Source: Lutraria lutraria (taxonomy: Eukaryota > Mollusca > Bivalvia > Venerida > Mactridae). Taken from it: a stretch of DNA of 64,000 nucleotides. A program made the position numbers and the translations under genes. The stretch spans positions 41,509,137-41,573,136 of the forward strand of contig OZ026833.1 in the NCBI GenBank assembly GCA_964023205.1, given 5' to 3'. The number at the start of each line of letters is the position of its first letter. The first letter of the stretch is position 1. Under the pieces are notes generated by a model. That model saw nothing but the letters and a program-made list of their open reading frames with translations. It did no database searches and was not told the origin of the DNA. This document shows, piece by piece, positions 37,083 to 49,307 of this stretch.

Positions 37083-40000
37083 TTAATTCAGTTGTTCATT
37101 GCCTGTTTTTTTTTGTGTTAATTTGAATGCTACCAACGCAACAAGAAATAGTATCGAAGAAAATGTCGTCATTCCAGCAACCGAATAGAATGCTGTCGTG
37201 TATGATCCCGATAGGTCTCTTATATAACCTGAAATATATAAAAAAAACATAAACATTATCCGTACACCGTTCAACTGTATATCCGGAATTAATAAATTGT
37301 ACGGTGTACGTACCAGACATTGTACTCGATACTGTTAATGATAAAAATATAATTATTTAATTCAATCTGAAATATTAAAATGTGAACAACGTGCGCCCTT
37401 TTTATAGACCTATCTTAGATAATACTTTTAACAATAAACTTACAAAATCTCAAACCAATCATTATTTTAAGGAAAACACTCCTTAATAATTAATTTTCTT
37501 GTGTTTATTTATTTTTTGGGGGAAGGGGGTGTTTATAGCAAATCCTTGTGAAATATAGCCGTGACAATATTTTGTCTTACAATGTCATCATGAATATCAA
37601 AATGTTTTTTAAACAAAACCTACATTTTCATTGCATGTCGAACATACTGAAAATATTGTGTACTAACAATATGAAATGTAATACATTTCAATGTAACCTA
37701 CCACTGACAGGTCCTGTAATAGCACTTCCGATTCCATTTACGGAGAATAAAAAACCCATAGCTGTTGGAATATTTCTTTCGCCGACTAATTTCGCCGAGA
37801 TAACACTGAACATTGTAACAATCATCCCCAAAGGCAATCCGACAAGAGCTAAAACTCCCACAGTGAAGCCTCGAGACCTTGACAATGACAATCCAATAAG
37901 CACTAGTGTTGAAACGACAGAAGTTAACAGCGGACAAAATAATGCCGGTACGCGATTAGATTGCATTATTGCCCCAGGTAACAGACGAGAAAATGTATTT
38001 ATTATATTCATGAGAAGCAGGCCGAATGTAGCATCACTTAGAGTTAAGCCTTTATCTTGAAATACATCTGCTACAAATATAATTATAACGATTATAGTAG
38101 GATAAGCTGCAATAGTACCAATTACGTATATCATAAACTGAATGTTTGTCATGATCGCTTTGACGCTTTGTAACACTGTTAGTGTTTGTTTTGTGTCTTC
38201 TAAAGCATCTTCTATAACAAAGTCTTCTTGTTTCAGAAACTTTACTTCAGTCTTTGAATCATCGTCATTTTCTTTACTTTTTGCAATCTCCCCATGTTCA
38301 ATTTCGTCATCAAGTTCCGAAGATGAAATAAGATGACGTTTTCGTTCCTCAATGATGCCATTATTATCTAATCGTCCAGCTGTTGCTTGTTTCCACAGCA
38401 AACAGCCAGGAATACAATTCATACTTAATCCTCCTACTATCAGTAAAGCTCCCCTGAACCCGTATAAGTCACTGAAATGATATCATTTCGATTTAGAGGT
38501 ATAATCAAACCTAATTATGGTCTATTGTCAATAAAGGACATATTTTGTCTTTCCCGAGGGCGACCTTTTTTTTCAGGTTTAACTATATGTAATTCGTAGA
38601 GGCATGTGAAAAAACATGAACACAGAAAATAAAACAAGATCAATACCGCTGAAAAAACCTAAACGGACATCTTAAAGATGCCATGAAATTCAGTGTTGCG
38701 ACTGGAGACATTTTCGTTGTTTTAAGTCATTAGAATATGGTATCTGTGTAAAAATGAAAACGAAAAGAAAATCTCAAAATGAGCTACAGAATATTTCTAC
38801 TGTTAATCTTGATATTCTTCATTACAATTTCAGATATGCGTTTATCGCGCATCCCAAAATTCTCTGGAACTACACATTTGGATAAAAACGGATATTTTCC
38901 GTGTTGTAAACATTCGGACCATCATGGATAATTTCGTTGCTGTAAACATGAGAGCCTGCTAAGTGGAACAAGATTATGTAATCCCGTTGATTAACGTCGC
39001 TTCCACGGGATTTTATTACCTCTAACTGTAAATACGGAAGTGCGAATCCATGTGTGTATATATACTATATATCCTTGATCAAAATAATAATGTGTTAAAC
39101 ACCATACCTCCAATACACCAGAGCGTATGGAAACACCATACCACCGACAGCGACAGCAGTTGACTGTAGAGATAACATAAGCAGTTTTCTTCGACCATGA
39201 AAATGTTGTCCGACGGAAGTCGCAGAACTTATGTGTGAACATGTCAATCCAAATCCTGAAATGTTTGAAACAGTAGTGTTAAGAAATGCAACATTCATTC
39301 ACACAAGAACAAAAGCCGTGTTATATGTATGATGACCATGCATATGGTAGCAAATATATCAAATAACGAGTTTAATTTACTAAATTGCCCACTGCCTTGG
39401 CGGCCATCTTGAATTTCTCAAAACGCCCAAGGATGACGAAGTGTCATCAAACGATTTTTTAATCTGTAGGCCGTAACCTTTCTAAATCATTATAAAATTA
39501 CTATCTACCTTCAGTGGAAGATACCCAAAATGCCACCGAACAATTTTGGTTTGATTTTTATAGAACATGATTTTTATGGACAACTGTCAGTTATCTTAAA
39601 CTTACCAAAAACAATTCCAAAACTGATGGTCATATACACAGTAGAGGTTGCAAAGAAACAGGCCATTATTCCAATGCTAACCAGTGATCCGCCGAGTATA
39701 CCACTAACAACAACACCATATTTATGAATTATCCCTCCTGCTATTAATCCTAGAAAATACAAAAAACGCATAACCCAATACTTAAATGCTTGGTAATTTA
39801 CCACGTGACAAGTCCAGAGGAATAGTTATTATTGATTGAGGCTATGTTCAACATCTACAATATTTATTTCCCTTGGCAGCCATCTTAGTTGGCGAATTCA
39901 ACAAGCATTGATAGAAGATATTTGCATATTTGTTTTGTTAAATATAGGTATTCATATGTGACAACTACATTTTCTAAAACCTGATGTGTTTATGGCCTTA

Positions 40001-43000
40001 ACAACTTGATGATTAAGTTATCTTTTATAAACAGAGTTGTTTAATAACCAATTTTCCGATTTTTTCTCTTAAGCGCATAAGAAATTTGCCAACTAAGATG
40101 AAAAGTCGTTATTGGCAATCTGAAAGGTCTTGGTAGCCACCATAATGCTAACGTAAGGATAATTGACCCTAACACTCATGAAGAACAAAACTTATTTATT
40201 TTCGAGGAATATGTGGAATGAATCACTTATCCTGGAAGTTCGCGGAATTTCGCTATAACTCAATACGTCGGATACAAATATAAAAACAAAGTACATCATG
40301 TGAAACTTGAGTGTTATAGTTCTTATCGAGTGAAATATCAGAAACGTACAGTAGCTATCAATAACATACATGAAACAATAAAACCCTCACTGTCCGTCAT
40401 CCGGAGCACGTTGTCGCGTCTTACGTCGTCACACGACGTCAAAGCACTTCAAACGTTATCAAAGTTAAGAGAGCGATTCACCTTCTCGGTGTAATCTCCA
40501 CGTATTGCTAGACATTTACGGTTCCTATGAATCATCATTTGGTATTAAATCCCGCTACAACTTTATGTGCGCATATCTGACTCAAAGTGTTGTCCGTGCA
40601 AGATTTTCTTGACCTCAGGAAAACAGCAAAATCCATTGGCGCCAGGTAAGAACTGTACGGTGGATGGGCTAACAGTTTAAACCCTGGTAGATCAATTTAA
40701 AGTAGTGTCGATCTCACTCTGTGTGCTGGTGAATTATATTGATGCAATATGTCTAAGTCTGAGCGCTTCTTTCTTAGCAAATCTATCTTTGTAGCAAATC
40801 TCTTCTCCCTCCATATCATGACGCCATAGGAACGTTGTAGAGCATTCAACTCGGAGTTGTTTCTTCTTCCTTATGCAAGCGAGGGGCCAAACGTGCGCTA
40901 ATTTTTGACATTCCAAGATCAGATTGGTTGTTAATATTTGATTAACAACATTACGCGAAATATTAAGTATTTAGCTATTAGTCTGTCATTCGTCTACCCG
41001 TGTCTATCAAGTATTTCGTTCTATCCTTGTTATGCATCATTGCTACTGATGGTCCACCTGCTCTTTCGTCATCATTAATTGATCTTCCATTTCTAAATCG
41101 TTCATGCCACTTATAAACAATCGTCTTGCAACATGGTAGTAATGTACTAGACGATGTAATCATTTTTAATGTCTCTGCCGGTAATTTTGCAAGTCCAACA
41201 CAAAACGCTCCGTAATTCAACGTCGCCCGTTGACGTCGTTGTTTAAAGGAGCATACCCTACAATTTGGTGCATCTAGAATCAATGCAAAATGATGATAAA
41301 TTAAGAAGCTTGTTAAGAAAAAAGTCGACGAAGAAAGTTTCAGCTATAAATTCATCAAATTAAAAATAAAATCGCAAAAAATATTAGTTTCCATAAAAGA
41401 TCGGAAACTCTTTGGAATTTGTTGTACAATTTTTGGGTGGAAGTGATTTATTATTCATAGCTATGATTTTTGCGGCTAGTACCTAAACTAGTCATTTAAT
41501 GACCAAAGTTCTTCTTGCAATTATCCATTATACATGTATATTGTTTTACATATACATCTAACACATATTTACACTTTCACAGAATGTTTGTCAGTTGTAA
41601 GGTATGCCCCTTTAAAGTCTTTTTATGAAGCGCTCTACAGTTTTTGACGTTGAAAATAAACAAGTGTACCGACAGACGTTAAATTTAACAGAAATGACGT
41701 CAATATTACGTGCTAACGTTGTGTAGTTTGGCGGAGATTTTGCTTTAACAGAAACCACGAAACCGGACATAATTTGATTACAAACTTTTAAAACATATGC
41801 CTTATTTTCGCATGCGCCGTATATATGTCTGGTGGTTACTATGGATACTGCTATTTATAACGAGGAATGAACTATAAAAACAATTATGTTGTGTTTCTAT
41901 TCATATTAGTTGTGACTTTCTTCGTTTACAGTTTTAACTCAAAAGTCATGTAAATAGTCATGTTATCGAGAAATTCCGCGAACTTCCAGGACAGCCCTCG
42001 TAAATCATCCATCATGAGCTTTTTCAGAATTGTTTAAGTTTGGAATTTGTAAACATGACATCAAAAATGGGAGAGTACTTGTTACTTTAGTCTAATATTA
42101 CCTCCCTTTTTCTATAAAATGTAAAAACATGAAATTATAAAAACTGACCCGGATCCAACATTTCATTTTTTACATAGCTGAAAGTTACCTCGTGCTTGAA
42201 TGTCACAATTTATAAGAATCAAGTACATTGTACCTCTAACTTTTGTTCAAAGTCAATAAAAGTTTATTATGGTTCGTTATCCAAACGTTATGTTATGGAT
42301 TAACTGTAACGAACAATCTGTCGACTTTATCTAAACTTTTGATTTCGCGGTTATCATCCATTTATGTTTGTATTAACATGGTGATTGATTAGATATATAT
42401 GATCACAGTCACACTGTATGGTAGCACTGTATGCAAAAAATCAACGGTGTTTACAAGATGGCGGACGCATAAATGTTGTGAGGTAGGTGTCGTTTGTTCT
42501 TGGTCCAAAGCTTTTTAAATACGGCGTCCTCTACACAATAATATACATGAAATGAAAGAACTTTAAAGCGGCCATCGGCGGCTAATAATCTTTTTTTTTA
42601 TCAAAACACGCCGTTTTGTGTCTGAACATCACGTGTTGAGTATTTTGAAAAACGAAGCGAGGAAACTAAACAAAACCGACGCTTATTCTGTAAAAATGAA
42701 TGAATCGACAAACATACTTGTCCACGTGTATGCAGACTGTAAAGCTCCTCACGTGTATCCATTATTTCTTCATCAAAACCCCTTGTAGAAAATGTTTTAA
42801 AGCTTTTAATTTTTACACCCTGTACGCAACGTTGCTACGTATAAACATTGTACTGTACGCCACTGAGAAAACAGTTTCTGTACGCAACGGAGCTACGTGT
42901 AAACATTGCACTGTACGCCACGGAGAAAACAGTTTCTGTACGCAACGTTGCTACGTGTAAACATTGCACTGTACGCAACGGAGAAAACCATTTCTGTACG

Positions 43001-45217
43001 CAACGGTGCTAAGTGTAAACATTGCACTGTACGCAACGGAGAAAACCATTTCTGTACGCAACGTTGCTACGCGTAAACATTGCACTGTACGCAACGCAGA
43101 AAACCATTTCTGTACGCAACGGTGCTAAGTGTAAACATTGCACTGTACGCCACGGAGAAAACAGTTTCTGTACGCAACGGAGTTACAATTCTAGTAAAAA
43201 ATCTGTGCGAAACGGAACAGCCAAGAAACAGTTTGTTTCTGTGTGTTTTTAAACATGTCTTCTATACTTTGATTTCAATTTTAAGTGCATTGTTGTAGAA
43301 TAATGCACGCTTTGGTTTCTAATGCGCAGAAATATTGTAAAAAAGCACCGTTGATTTTTGCGTACAGTGAGTCATGGAGTGTTCGATCAATGTTTATTGA
43401 TGAAGGATGTACAAGTTAACGCTATTTAATCAAGGTGCAATTATGCAGTATCATAAACTCAGCTATGGTAGATAACGTTCTTCATTTTATAACTCAGCTG
43501 CGTATGCATCACAACATGTTTATACTTTAATTAAGTTATTCTTTACCTTATCATGGTCAATAATACATGACCGTAGGAACCGGGGAGTCTAGGAGTTGGG
43601 GACTAAGCCCGTAGTAGCTTCTTAATGATTTTGACTGTAATGTGTTTTTTTTTATAATGGATTATTACTGATCCCCACATCGTGACAAAATTCAAAATAA
43701 GCCTCCCTCACTAATTTTGACTGTACTTATTTTGACAAGGGGCTATAACTGATTCTCTAATCAACCCCCGTTGGCAGACAAAATATAACATTAGCTTCTC
43801 CAATCTGAAATTGCTTCTTTCGGGCCTATTAATTGCATTGAAGTCATAATGTTAAATATACGATTCGTTATTATATGGCACCATTTAGGTTGTCAAGCAA
43901 ATTTCGAAACCTTTCCATAGTATGCGTCGATATATCAGTAGTTTGTAGTGATATAATACGTCACTTGTATTACCTGTCCCCATACAAACCGCCATAGCTG
44001 TAGAGTGTATAACAGCCGTTTCAGCACGGGACGTGTTGAATGTTGACATGACATCCATGAATATAGCACCAATACTGAATAGCAATCCTCCGTTTACAAA
44101 CAGCACCAAATAACAGGAGATGAACACCAAACATATGTGTAAGTTACTGTCGGTGGCCCTGTATGTTATAAAAACAATATATGAATTAATCTGCAAATAG
44201 CAATTATTTGTATTTACAAGGAAATGGAAATGCACCATTTCACTCATTAGAATAACACTGCAAAACATGCGCGCTGAATTCTTATTATATCTTGTGTTTT
44301 ACAACTATCTTTACAATTATCTTTAATTTCACAAGTTATGCCTCTTTCAGTTAAATACAAATTACCTGAAGAGCCACGATTCGAAATATTTATGACCATT
44401 GATAATTCAGAGGCTTTCATTATATTTTCAGTAATATTTTCCAATGATTGTAACATCAGTCACTTCTTTTGGAGTTTAGCATCTTTTATCTGAAGCTTAA
44501 ACTTTTCTAACCTTTATCAGATAATTTATATCTATAGTCAAATGAACTAAAGCACGCGATTCTCACAGTTACTTAGGCTTTGTGTATTACAAATGTCTTC
44601 CATTTTCGACCATTGCTGGCAAATTGTCAAGGCTTGTTGAATGAGGGAATGACTAGTTAGCACTGATGACACAGGGGCCCTTGACAGTCCAACTTATCAC
44701 CAAATTTCATTGAAATAATTTTGTGAAATAACGCTGTGAACTTATGAATTTCAGTTGTACCGCTAAGTACGGTGTTTTAATGACAACCGAATTGAATAAA
44801 AATGTTATCAGATAACACGAAGGCAATAAACAAATACTACACATAGTTGTGTAGACTTAGGACACTTAGAAATCACTTACAAAATTAGTTTGTGTAATAT
44901 TGTTCGTATTGGATGTTGAACCACTTTTTTAATGTCATCATGAACAAAATAGAACGTATCTCTGCATGTGGCTGTAGTTTCACAAATATATACCCTAAAT
45001 GCATTTTTGAAATGTAATCTAAGTTGGTCAGATATTTCACTAATCACTACACTATCTATGAAGGTATACGCTACACACATACGCAGTGTTCTTGTTATGG
45101 AGGTAAACACTGTAAGCAAGGTGCCGTTGTTGTTTCGTGACATGATACGCAAGAAGGTTTTTGTGAAATAGTTCGATATATACATAAATGTAACAAAATA
45201 TGAGAAACTTACCTCAT
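37083..45217 (-). CDS. Monocarboxylate-transporter-like MFS protein, gene D (6 exons, intact, divergent)
   Basis: Exons on the minus strand are ATGAG at 45217-45213, then 44158-43974, 39749-39606, 39255-39108, 38471-37702 and 37228-37083. They total 1398 nt, 465 aa plus stop, with GT-AG introns and the family's phases. Family marks are GQHFHGRRKLLMLSLQSTA (SLC16 motif in exon 4), GALLIVGGLSMNCIPGC, NTFSRLLPGAIMQ and GYIRDLSGSYTTAFYS. It differs from A in a shorter, acidic loop between helices 6 and 7 (KSKENDDDSK type) and in a C-terminus ending in NEQLN instead of LTSM. Introns are long. The one between the second and third exons holds a mariner element, a nested MITE and a 58-bp satellite. 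An upstream ATG 22 nt before the start opens a short out-of-frame uORF. Likely a plasma-membrane solute carrier; substrate unknown. Confidence 0.83.
40218..42002 (-). mobile_element. Mariner-family element, degenerate, with terminal repeats
   Basis: The minus strand at 41240-40978 reads YGAFCVGLAKLPAETLKM then KWHERFRNGRSINDDERAGG, the N-terminal helix-turn-helix region of mariner transposases. About 40680-40600 gives LLAHPPYSSYLAPMDFAVF, like the PHPPYSPDLAPxDFxLF catalytic block. TIR cores TGGAAGTTCGCGGAATTTC are at 40233-40251 and inverted at 41970-41988. The right outer end is CAGCCCTCGTA. Many frameshifts show it is inactive. It lies in the long intron of gene D between its second and third exons. 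Confidence 0.75.
41242..41616. mobile_element. 375-bp MITE nested in the mariner element
   Basis: TTTAAAGGAGCATACC...ACAA at 41242-41263 is mirrored by TTGTAAGGTATGCCCC then TTTAAA at 41595-41616. It interrupts the mariner transposase just upstream of its FKQRRQRA segment. TTTAAA on both sides may include the target duplication. No open frame. Confidence 0.65.
42820..43186 (+). repeat. 58-bp tandem repeat array, 6.3 copies
   Basis: Units start exactly at 42820, 42878, 42936, 42994, 43052, 43110 and 43168 (the last is 19 bp). Each unit contains CTGTACGCAAC/CTGTACGCCAC twice, 33 bp apart, joined by a GCTACGTGTAAACATTGCA-like spacer and a GGAGAAAACC/CAGTTT segment. The unit is not a multiple of three, so the open frames over it cycle through all frames. 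It lies in an intron of gene D. It is not a CRISPR array, because no unique spacers exist. Confidence 0.9.
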
Positions 45218-45934
45218 ATTGTTTGTTTATACACAGCATCAGCGATCAAATAATGAACATCCAAGATGACAATGTTATCTGAATAGTGTTTAAAATTCGC
45301 AGCACTTCAACTGTTAGCCTAATTATGTGTGAAATGAAATAGTGCGTACATCATAATGAAATTAATAATACATGTAGGTGAGTCGTTGAATCGCATATAT
45401 TAAATTAAAAAATATCTTAATTGCTGAGTGTGCTTTAATTGTGTAGTTTGTACACTACGAAAACAATGCAGACGAATTGAACAAAAGTTCTGCAGTCAGT
45501 CCAGGCTTAAATCATTTGCTTACTTATATTCGGAAGTTATAAAGTTTAAGATTTCTTTTTCGTGTGTTTTTTTCTATTTAGATGTGTGATAGTGTTTCTT
45601 GTGAAAGATTATTTACGGCTATGTAGTCTATATAATTATGTGAATCGATAAATAATTTCAAGGCTTTTCCTATAAATCAGATGTTACTATCAATAGCGCT
45701 ACAAGTCCTGCTTCGATCGCCAATTCTTGAACAAAAACGTAAATTTCGTCAAGCTTAATACACGTTCAGTTATGTCTTGGGATACAGATTAACAATAGCT
45801 AAATGATCAACTTAATGCCTGAAGTTCAACATATTAGAGCATAACGTATTAAATCTAAGTTCTGAAAGTACTCATATAAGTTGAACTTTATGCAAGAGGT
45901 TTCTATTCATAACTTCAAAAAAAACTAGAACTGT

Positions 45935-46545
45935 CACTGAGGTGACTAATACCCCCGCCGCCGCTTTGACACTAAGAATGTGATAGTACGGCTAAGTTCA
46001 AGGGAACATAACTCTTCAATGAGTGGATCACTGGGTATGAAAATTATGTCTTGAACATTTTCATTTAATATTGATAATATATTTCAAGTTTCAATTCAAT
46101 CCCTTGAAAAATGTGGAAGTAGTTTGCTCCACAAAGTAATTGTGCAATTTTATACTATATTGCTATGTTCTAGGGCACATAACTCTGGAATGAGTGAATC
46201 ACTGGGTCTTGCACATGTACACTTCATGGTGATAACATATTTCAAATTTCAATTCCATCCCTTGAAAAATGTGGAAGGAGTTCGCTCCACAAACTAAGCG
46301 TGCCATTCTTCACTATATGGCGAAGTTCAAGGGGACATAACTCTGGAATGAGTGAATCGCTGGGAATGAAAATTGTGTCTTGCACATCTACACTTCATGT
46401 TGAAAACATATTTGAAGTTTCGTAGCAATTGCTTAAAGAATGTGAAAGTAGTTCGCTCAACAAACTTTTGATTTTTTATGCGGACCGACCGACAGAGTGA
46501 CTCCAATATACGCCCTCCAAAACTTCGTTTTCGGGGGTATAAAAA
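45935..46545 (+). repeat. Mollusc-type repeat with three internal units of about 160 bp
   Basis: GTTCAAGGG(A/G)ACATAACTCT and ATGAGTG(A/G)ATC recur near 45993, 46155 and 46325, each followed by CAAATCCCTTGAAAAATGTGG-like sequence and GTTxGCTCxACAAA. The 3' end reads GACCGACCGACAGAGTGACT then CTTCGTTTTCGGGGGTATA. It splits the 3' flank of copy E: flank homologous to copy C is seen before (45800-45910) and after (46550-46680). Confidence 0.6.
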
Positions 46546-46673
46546 AACAACAAAAAAACAACAACATAAAATGGAAACATTTTCACGACGGATGTGGAAA
46601 ACCGAGTACTTAGGTCTGTATCAGGGATTATGCTCCGAGCGAGTGAAGGCTTGGTGGAGTTGGACAATAATGA

Positions 46674-47960
46674 ATTGAAGGGGTTCATGCAAAACCATAC
46701 CTAACTACACTTTTAGTAAAGTTAGAACCTTTTTTGCATAAAACAGACCAATTCCCACCTGATTGACTCTCCTCTAGCCATGTATTGTCCTGTTTTAGAT
46801 TAAAAAATGGTATTTTGTCAAATTAAAATTGAACCTAACTCATCATATTGGTCTTAGATCATTTCTTGCACAAACTTTTTTGCATAAAACCGACCAATTC
46901 CCACCTGATTGACTCTCCTCTAGCCATATATTGTCAAAATTGAACCTAACTCATCATATTGGTCTTAGATCATTTCTTGCACAAACTTTACGCATCTGTT
47001 GTTGTGAAATCCGTTTACATGCATAACTTACCGAGTTTTTTTCGCAATGTTTAACACTAAATTGGTAAGATTTCCAGCTATTAAATATTTTTTATGCTTA
47101 ACTAATATTTATTTTACATTATTTTCTTATACTATGCGCAAATAACAGCACAAAGGATTAAACATGGCAAAACGTGTGTGTTTTTTTGTATGATGGAGAT
47201 AGGTCTTTTCTTGCACAAACAGATTTTTTTATCACTTTTAGCATCAATATTTCTAAAAATATATACTATTATGTTGTCTTTCCTGATGAAGGCCAATATG
47301 GCCGAAACGTTGAGGTTTAAATAAATTAAATAAACAATTTAAGTTTTGCTGAAGTTAGACTTCTTTTTTACATAACATAAAACATACAAATAGATAGAAA
47401 TAGCTCGAAAGCAAGATAGCATAATGCGTTTTATCAATGAATAAGTATTAACTACATAAGCCACACAAACATATATGATGCCTGATGTTTAAATATTAAG
47501 AATGGTGCAGCCCCTTCCAAATTCATTATTCATTATCCAGGTCTTTTGTATGGAATGTTTTAATAGTTTGTTCAGTATCTCAAGCAGCAACTTTTAGTAG
47601 TACGCAGACTTCAAGAAGCTACTTTAATGCAGTTGCATTAAGTATTCCAGTGAAAACATAACTTGTATTATGTATTAAGATGACAAAAAGCTTTGATAAT
47701 CGGAATCGAAGTAAGGTTTCCAATCCTTATAGAGTATATTATAAATACAAGATAAAGTTTATAGGACATATCAAGCTTTGCAGCTATTAAAATGCCTTAA
47801 ATATGCCTTAAATGCAAACCCGACATGATTTTATTGACTTAGGACCTTTCTTGCATAATATTTTGTGACGAAAAACTGATTTTTTGCTATAACAATAGTA
47901 TAAATACTGCAAAATACGGGAAAATTTAGTTAAGTATGGTTTTACCTGCAGCCCCTCAAT
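46674..47960. mobile_element. 1287-bp terminal-inverted-repeat element in the 3' flank of copy E
   Basis: The ends are imperfect inverted repeats of about 34 bp: ATTGAAGGGGTTCATG then CAAAACCATACCTAACT at the left, and the complement of ATTGAGGGGCTGCAGG then TAAAACCATACTTAACT at the right. TAATGA flanks both sides (46668-46673 and 47961-47966), a probable 6-bp target duplication. Genes C and F have the same flank uninterrupted, which acts as an empty-site control. Inside there is a tandem duplication (about 46730-46870 and 46879-46990). No transposase is seen; the superfamily is unassigned. Confidence 0.7.
47283..47308 (+). ncRNA. Hammerhead-ribozyme-like core
   Basis: CTGATGA (47283-47289) is followed by a stem GGCC (47291-47294), loop AATAT, GGCC (47300-47303), then GAAAC. 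This is the conserved hammerhead arrangement CUGAUGA, stem II, GAAA. Such motifs are known from Penelope-like retroelements and retrozymes. Stem I/III partners and the cleavage triplet were not resolved, so activity is unproven. Confidence 0.45.
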
Positions 47961-48094
47961 TAATGACTGTATTAAACAGAAAAGCACAATTAAAGGTTTT
48001 GTTCAAACGTATTTATATTTCATAGCACAGTGTGTTAGACTACAAATGCTAATGAATACGACGTCTAAGATCACAGTCTGTGTGAATATGGAAT

Positions 48095-49183
48095 CTACAT
48101 GTTTGTCAGAAAATAAGTGGACGATTTATGTCTCTGTTTATTTGCTTGAAGTTTCTCTGTTGTCAATGCAAACAGGAACAGAAGTGTAGAAAACGCTGTT
48201 ATTCCAGCAGCGGCATAAAATGGTACCGTGTAAGATCCAGACTGATCTCTGATGTATCCTGGAATATAGAGTAAATATTTCATGGTATTGACACGCAAAA
48301 CGGGATGCAACCCATATAATCATGTCGATGGTATACCTCGAAATACACTTTTTATGTTTGTATCTTGATTCTGTAATATTTCTTCATTGCAGTAACTCAA
48401 ATGACCAACACGTTGGCTAGCTTACTAAATCTATTCTCAATTCTACCAGTATCAAAGAAGCATATACAAAGTATGCTTGATCCAGTGGACAGAGCTTATC
48501 AGTCATTGGTAAGAGCTATAGCTAATTATACGTTGCAACACTACACCTCATACTGGTACAATAAGACATAGCAATCAGTAAAAGATGTGGCTATATGTCA
48601 ATTAGAATAGGTACATGTGTCTATATGGAGAAAAACTCGAAAGACCATATTCACAAGATAAACTTCAGCACAAATACAGCGGCAACGAAAATATAACCTT
48701 GATTAAGGGAAAATGTAACAAAGAATAGTATCTTGTAGAAATACGATTTTCTAGGATATATTAATAGATATATACATAAATATGTTCGGTTTGCGAACAC
48801 ATACCGCATACAGGTCCAGCAAGCGTATCCAATACCATTTGCTGAGAAGAGTATACCAATAGCATTAGGGAGATTCTTTACTCCAACCAATTCCGTTGAG
48901 ATCACATTGAACATTGTAATGAACATTGCAAGAGGTATTCCAGCGACAGTTAAGACTCCAATAGTAAAGCCTCTGGATGAAGACAACGAAAATCCAATTA
49001 AAACTAGTGTAGACGTAAGCGACGCAAAGAAAGGACAGAATAATGTTGGAATATACTTAGATTGCATCATTACTCCCGGAATAAAACGTGCAAATAGATT
49101 AACAATGTTCATAAGGAGTAGCCCAAATGTAACATCGTTTAAATACAGACCTTTCTCATCAAATACGTCAGCAACAAAACAAT
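48095..49183 (-). pseudogene. Monocarboxylate-transporter-like copy E (truncated pseudogene)
   Basis: The last exon (48258-48095) is intact and reads GYIRDQSGSYTVPFYAAAG through to a LTNM ending. The large exon survives only from about 49183 down to 48805, covering helices 7/8 to 11. It carries a 2-bp deletion near 48825, relative to A and F, that shifts the AIAGPVxG end. Similarity stops abruptly at VADVFDEKGL. About 430 bp of the large exon and the three preceding coding exons are absent. A typical first exon remains at 57750-57746 and a piece of first intron at 54466-55372, so an internal deletion and replacement of several kb is likely. Confidence 0.8.
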
Positions 49184-49307
49184 GACAAACCACATGTTTG
49201 AAATTATCAACCAGTTTCATTGTATGCATTGTATCTAAACCTTCTGAGATATATGACCAAGTTGAGTCTTACTTTAAAGAAAGAATGTTATTATATTTGT
49301 AGCGGCG

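Noticed and set aside
42820..43186. CRISPR-like regular array
   Set aside because: Units are contiguous and similar throughout with no unique spacers, in a eukaryotic intron.
42700..43298. Overlapping open frames with repeated LYATEKTVSVRNG-like text
   Set aside because: They come from the 58-bp satellite. Its unit length is not a multiple of three, and no splice or start support exists.
44877..45239. 120-codon minus-strand frame at the gene D start
   Set aside because: It begins at the upstream ATG and reads through the first-exon donor into the intron. The family-conserved ATG-AG exon and donor explain the site better.
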